The notes below the pieces were generated by a model. That model was not told the DNA's origin. It saw nothing but the letters and a program-made list of their open reading frames with translations, and made no database searches. A program made the translations under genes and the position numbers. Below, piece by piece: positions 59,092-64,000 of a stretch of DNA of 64,000 nt. Source of the DNA: Whitmania pigra (lineage: Eukaryota > Annelida > Clitellata > Hirudinida > Haemopidae); assembly GCA_021613335.1 (NCBI GenBank), contig JAJTWR010000469.1, positions 1 through 64,000 on the forward strand. Reading direction: 5' to 3'. Numbering within the stretch: position 1 is the stretch's first letter; every line of letters begins with the position of its first letter.

Positions 59092-62000
59092 ATTAGTATA
59101 ATCTACACACGTTGTAGAATCAATATTTCCTTATCCCGTTTTACCCCCTTTCTCCTACAAGAACAAGGGGACATCAATACAAGCTGTTTAAGAGACCAGC
59201 AAGGAGCATTGGGAATAAATTCTTTAGCGCAAGGATTGTTGACAACTTGGCTCAAGCTTAAGGCACAAACCTGGAAAACAGAACGTTAAAATAATTTAGG
59301 ATTTTCTTAGAGTCTGAAGGCTATTATATATGAAGTTAAGGACTAAGTAAATTGGACTCTTATAATTTGGTCAAAGCCTTTTTAGTAATTTAAAATAACT
59401 ATCTCAAATTAATCTTATAGAGTTGCATCGAAGAGTGAAACAGGAAGTCATTTGGATCAATGCCCATTCCCCCGATTTTTGGCTAGATGCAAAAAAAGAT
59501 CATTTCCTCAAGTTATGTGAGAGTTTGCCCACTCCTGGAAAAAGCTGAACTGACTGGAGCGAAACCTCTTAAGAAAGCAAATAAATTGTTCGATTGTATT
59601 AAAAAAACTTTATTCAGATCAATGCAAGTATTTGTTAAATATACAAAAAAAAATAACAATTAACATTAACCTAATTTATAAGTTTGCTTGATAACTAAAT
59701 TTAAACCAGCAATTCACGTTGGAGATACTTTTTTTTTTTAAATGACGTCATCTTAGTTATGTAAAATGATTGAAGAGAAAATAGCTCGCTGCTTGTAACG
59801 CCTCCAAAATTCCTGACATAAAGTAAAAATTGACGCAAATACACAAAAATAATGTGCACATAAAATAATTTTTAAAAAACTTCATTATCTACAAAGAATA
59901 TGAACTAGAATGCTCTACCACAAGAGTCTAGCTTTTCGTACGCGGAATGATTTCGTAACCTGGGAAATCGTATAAAAAAAACAGACGAAGCGTCCTAACC
60001 ATTTAATTATGAAATGTACTTTAATAAACCAACCAACCGTTAAGATTCCGATTCAAATGCCTGGTTTCGTCTTTCTACTAAGTCTAGTCTCTTTTCGTGA
60101 GTCCGATTAAAATTATTTGGCCTCTCAGTGACTTTTGTACACCTGAGTGTGATTTAAAGCGAAATCCGAACGTGTATACAGCAGCTAGTAAAAGTTGAGG
60201 TCGTTTTAAATATTTTCGAAGCTACGAAGGAAATTAGTGTGAGACGAAATGCAAGCTTATATAGATTTCTAGAATTTGTTAGTAGATTTTGCGAAAGTCC
60301 CATTTTAATTCTGATTGGTGGAGGAGATATTTCGAATTTTTAGGAACCCTTCGTCAATGAGGGATGCGGAACAAATAAGGGAACAAAGCTTGAGTATTCG
60401 ATTATGTCGATTTATGGAGGGATTGACTTTAGTACTAAAGTTCGAAATTCGTAAGATCAGCACCGAAAAATCTGAAAAATCGTTTCCGAATAGCATTGAG
60501 TTCGACATAAAATGATAGCTTTTACTATGTCATAAATTCTCAACGATTATTTAAAAAACTGTTTGAATCTCCAATATAATAACTTAATATGATAGTCCAA
60601 CCCTTTGAGGAATTCTTGCAGGCAATGATTGAACGCTTATCAAAATTTAATCTTATTCTTATCCTTTCATATTTTTTATTCCTTAAGCTTTTATCACATT
60701 CTAAGATGAACATTAACAATTATTCTGAAATTTGCCATGTCCCAGTAGAGGGCTGACTAAAGGCTGAGAAACCATTTGCAAGAGTGACCTTTATAGTATA
60801 ACTTAATGTGATCCAATGAAGGTGATAATTATTGAGGATTTTTTTTTCAAACGACAAGATTAATCAAGCAGTCTACGATCAGGAAGAAGTCTTCGGTGGA
60901 TCAAGTTGGTCAGCAAGGAGTTCCCATAACGTGGTTGAGCCCCTTCTGCCAACGAGAAAATTATTCAAGCGGATGACCTGTTTTGAGATTGCTCTGATGA
61001 AGGATAAAGATAAAGGGAGATGATTGCCATGCAAGACCTTGAAGAGACTGGTCAGTATTGGAAATCTAATCAAGCAAAGCTGGAGATTCGTTGTATACAG
61101 AATCAAGAAGTGGTGAATCAATTCGGTCAGCATGGAGTTTCCACACGTGGTTGATCCATTACTTCCAACAAGATGATTATTCAATCAAAAGGTCTGTTTC
61201 TTAACATTAGTATGCATTTTCTGTTTTCTGTAATAAAATTTTCCTAAATTTCTTTTCGCCTGAATGGGTGCAATATCTCGTCATTCGAAGTCAAACCATA
61301 GAGCCAATGTTTGCGATTAAGATGAACATTGTTGTGCATTTCTCAAGATGAGTTTTCATTTTTTTAAGCATTTTTTTGGTGATGCTTACTAATATTCATT
61401 GCACCTTTAAACAGAACTTTTGGATCTAATTTTAATTTAGTCGTTCTGACATTGGCTGGAAATTTTGTTGGTGGCTACAAGGGAATATGCATGAAATGAA
61501 GGTCAGTCAAACAATTAAATCTAAATGTTGTATTAAACTGCAATCAAATAATATTTATAGATCTGCTGAATACAGTATAGTGGTTCATCTTTGTTGGTAT
61601 GATCAAATCCATGGTTAGCTCCAGATTTTGTTTGTGGTCTTGACTGGAAGTAAAGTTATGTCGTGTCTGGCTGAGTTATGATGTAAATTATTTATCTGGC
61701 TTGTGATTCTCATAAATTTTAACCCCATCGCTAAATAGCTGGTAGTTTAATTGCGATGCTACAATCCTACTAATCAGTTTCTTCAGGAGGCAAAAGTTCG
61801 ACTATTGGAACCTGCTCACATTATCGAAAGCACTTCTAGCAAAATGTAGAGTGAGGGATCTTCCAAGAAGAAACCCCTCTTCATTGGGATCATGGAAGTA
61901 AGAGAAAAGGTACTTATTTGCACTAGTAATATGAATTAGAAGCTTAATTTATTATCTCCTGTTGGAATAAACCTCTGAGGAAGAACTTTCCAGGCTGACA

Positions 62001-62280
62001 AAGTACAAGCTGCTGCTCAAACTGAGCATACCACGACAAAGGTCACTCAAATTCAGGACTAAATCCTAGAAGGACGACAGCATTGTGCAAATGTTATTTT
62101 AAACATTTCAGTCTTAACTAAAACATTTAATTCTATTTCGAGCGCAGTATGCATATATATATGCTGAAGGTCGATGAGGTCGTTGGCTTTTGAGATGTGT
62201 TGGATCATCTCGTTGCTAATTATTGTAAATAAATTTCAAATCAAGTAATTCATGTGAAATTATGAAAGACTAATTTTTTC
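59092..62280. other. Gene-free stretch between the hAT element and the unknown ORF
   Basis: No conserved exon was found. It contains dispersed repeat fragments (near 59455-59545) and a local duplication at 60890-61205. Confidence 0.4.
60890..61205. repeat. Local direct duplication with a 218-bp offset
   Basis: A stretch of about 95 bp at 60890 recurs at about 61108 with many substitutions; both contain GGTCAGCA(A/T)GGAGTT, then CGTGGTTGA and CCAAC(G/A)AGA. In the minus frame both would encode a short NN(F/H)LVG..GSTT motif, but there is no clear gene. Confidence 0.6.
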
Positions 62281-62355
62281 TTGTCGAGAGAATTGCAAGC
62301 TTTTTTTTTTAGCTTTCAGTGTTCATTAGGTTGCCGGGTCCTCAAAGTTAATCTC

Positions 62356-62736
62356 ATGTACAATGCCGGACCATTACTATCAGAGCTAAGTGAGGCAACC
62401 GATCACAGCGCATCAGAGAAGTCTGTTCTGCACGAGTTACGAAATTCTCATTTCGAGAGCAAACGAACGCTCCTCTATACAATTGCTGACCACCAGCACC
62501 AGATACGTTCGGAAATGATCCCTGAACTCGTTTCTGTATTCCGATTCAGAGGTCTGCAGGCCTCCACCACCATTTTCCAGCGGGGCGTCCGCTACCCTTT
62601 AGGACTTCAACGTAATTTGTCAATCCCCGAAAACTCGGTTTATCAGACTCCTTACCCGATCGAGGGAATTAGTCACTTTGGCAACTCATCTCACACACAG
62701 CACGAGCTAATACAAATGGAAGTCCGTATTGCTTGA
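62356..62736 (+). CDS. Unidentified ORF, 126 residues
   Basis: An ORF from ATG 62356 to TGA 62736, noticeably less AT-rich than its surroundings. I recognise no domain, signal peptide or membrane segment. A T-rich tract followed by AG at about 62300-62313 could be a splice acceptor, so it may be an exon of an unseen gene. Codon choice is mixed and the residues look ordinary for a soluble protein. It could equally be an unexpressed open stretch within a repeat. Confidence 0.3.
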   Translation: MYNAGPLLSELSEATDHSASEKSVLHELRNSHFESKRTLLYTIADHQHQIRSEMIPELVSVFRFRGLQASTTIFQRGVRYPLGLQRNLSIPENSVYQTPYPIEGISHFGNSSHTQHELIQMEVRIA

Positions 62737-62794
62737 TCGAAGTGTCACCACATTTGTCTAATCTCGGACGATCACAAACGACGCTAGCATATTC

Positions 62795-62880
62795 TAACGC
62801 TAACTCATATTCACATTAACGCTAACTCATATTCACATTAACGCTAACTCAATTCACATTAACGCTAACTCATATTCTAA
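62795..62880. repeat. Tandem repeat, about 22-bp unit, four copies
   Basis: The unit AACGCTAACTCATATTCACA(TT) repeats about four times; the third copy lacks two bases. Confidence 0.9.
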
Positions 62881-63494
62881 CCCAAACTCACAAAAGCATG
62901 CTCCGAGCTTGTTTAGAATTTCTCATGATTAACGAAAAAACGATTATAGGTCTCATTTTTAATATTGGATTAAATACGAATACTTGTAGTACAGGGACAT
63001 CTGAAAAGTTCTAAAAATTGAATGGCTTAACTTAACAAGGTTGGTGCAAGTAAAACTTTCATGATGCAACAACTCTAACTATGAGAAATTTCAGATCAAA
63101 AGTAAATATCAGATGATGAGAATATCAATATGAGAACGTAAAAGACGGACAAACGTAAAAGAAGCAGGATAGTGGTTGGAATGTTAGCTAAAACATCTGC
63201 AATCAATAACATTCAAATCAATGGTCCGGGCGATCCGAAAAATAAAGCTTCGTAAACTCTGAGGGAATGGCACGTGTAAGCGTTCACAATGAACGCGTGT
63301 AAATTCGAATCTGGTGTCAAAAAATAAAATTGTGAAATTATTCTAAACTCAAAGTATTGTCCTTATGAAAATTAAAAGCAAGCAATTGCAGTTAATAAAG
63401 CTGATGATGATCGAAATCTCAGAAGGCAATCTTTGAGAGATTATACGAAATACACAATGAAATCAAGGTACGTGAGTATTTTACTGATCCTTCG
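62881..63494. other. Downstream of plastin; no gene seen
   Basis: AT-rich sequence that should contain the plastin 3' UTR. A possible degraded tRNA-like piece (B-box-like AATTCGAATC) lies at 63302-63311. Confidence 0.35.
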
Positions 63495-63926
63495 TTACTT
63501 CTGAGCTGGTTGGTAATCTCTGATCATAAGACAGGCAAACATAGTCATGACCATCTTCGACTTCACCTCGACGATGTCCTCGGGCAGAGCGTACACGCGC
63601 GCACCTATCTTCCGAGCCGCGGAAATGGCATACTTGGCATTGCTTAACTTCTCCTGCAACAAATCCAATCAAGAAAATTAATGCTACAAGGAGAGCATAG
63701 AATTGTAGAGAATTTCAAAATATAGATGTTGTAATGCATTAATTTTAAATACACTCAACAAGTAACTGCCAGAAGAGCCTACTTCCTCAGTATCTCCATC
63801 CTTCACCAGATCATGCTTGATGCTTCCCGGCTTGCAGGCATCGATGAGATCTATGACCACTTTGCCGCTCGAAATCAACGGATCATTGAAGCCGGAGATC
63901 TGACGTGTCTTTCCAGCTCCCTTGAG
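63495..63926 (-). CDS. PLS3: Plastin/fimbrin, last two visible exons (partial)
   Basis: Exons 63926-63783 and 63653-63495, joined in phase 0, give 100 residues plus stop; earlier exons lie beyond the right edge. The sequence ([56 protein letters not shown]) matches the last calponin-homology domain (CH4) of plastins, which bundle actin filaments in the cytoplasm. It ends IRDYQPAQK, a few residues longer and different from mammalian L/T-plastin. Which vertebrate plastin it corresponds to cannot be told; the symbol marks the family. Confidence 0.93.
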
Positions 63927-64000
63927 CTGCGAATAAATGATACTGAATGAATTAATTATTCATTTAATTGCTGCAAATAAATGTTATTGAACAAATTAAT

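Noticed and set aside
63225..63325. Possible fourth SINE or tRNA-like element
   Set aside because: Only a B-box-like AATTCGAATC was seen; no tail motif shared with the other SINE copies and no target duplication.

Overview
This is nuclear DNA of an animal. It is AT-rich, with short exons, GT-AG introns of about 60 bp to 2.5 kb, triplet microsatellites, SINEs and a hAT transposon. Animal-type genes (basonuclin, a misshapen-type kinase with a CNH domain, WIP/verprolin, NFRKB, plastin) suggest an invertebrate bilaterian. The phylum cannot be told from this window. All exon models were built by hand from splice sites, reading-frame phase and remembered family motifs, without alignments or RNA data.

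Layout. 1-1674: a tandem tRNA array on the minus strand (Ala-TGC, Ala-AGC, Gly-GCC), with a damaged Ala copy at its inner edge. 2412-7545 (+): F-box/WD40 protein. 8914-13196 (+): DDX3/PL10 RNA helicase. 13.2-17.9 kb: no gene seen, apart from a CCT/ATC microsatellite of about 300 bp. 17.9-24.07 kb (+): a basonuclin-type zinc-finger gene with a TATA-like box. 24125-26261 (-): tRNA m1G9 methyltransferase TRMT10, converging on basonuclin with only 52 bp between stop codons. 26595-33026 (+): NFRKB (INO80 complex), head-to-head with TRMT10 and carrying one apparent frameshift. 34643-46587 (-): germinal-centre kinase of the MAP4K4/TNIK/MINK1 (misshapen) type in 28 exons. 48231-49932 (-): WIP/verprolin-like actin regulator. 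51624-57198 (-): U2AF2, the large splicing-factor subunit, in 12 exons. 57851-59083: a hAT element with a perfect 8-bp target duplication. 59.1-63.4 kb: repeats and one unexplained ORF. 63495-63926 (-): the last two visible exons of plastin/fimbrin, which runs off the right edge.

The genes are not an operon or pathway cluster. Three (the misshapen-type kinase, WIP, plastin) act on the actin cytoskeleton, three (DDX3, U2AF2, TRMT10) on RNA, and NFRKB on chromatin. Their closeness fits a compact genome better than functional clustering. I found no convincing undescribed system. The points most worth a second look are the nested tRNA amplification, the composite hAT element, the SINE family, the GC-AG introns, the NFRKB frameshift and the interlocked 3' ends of basonuclin and TRMT10.
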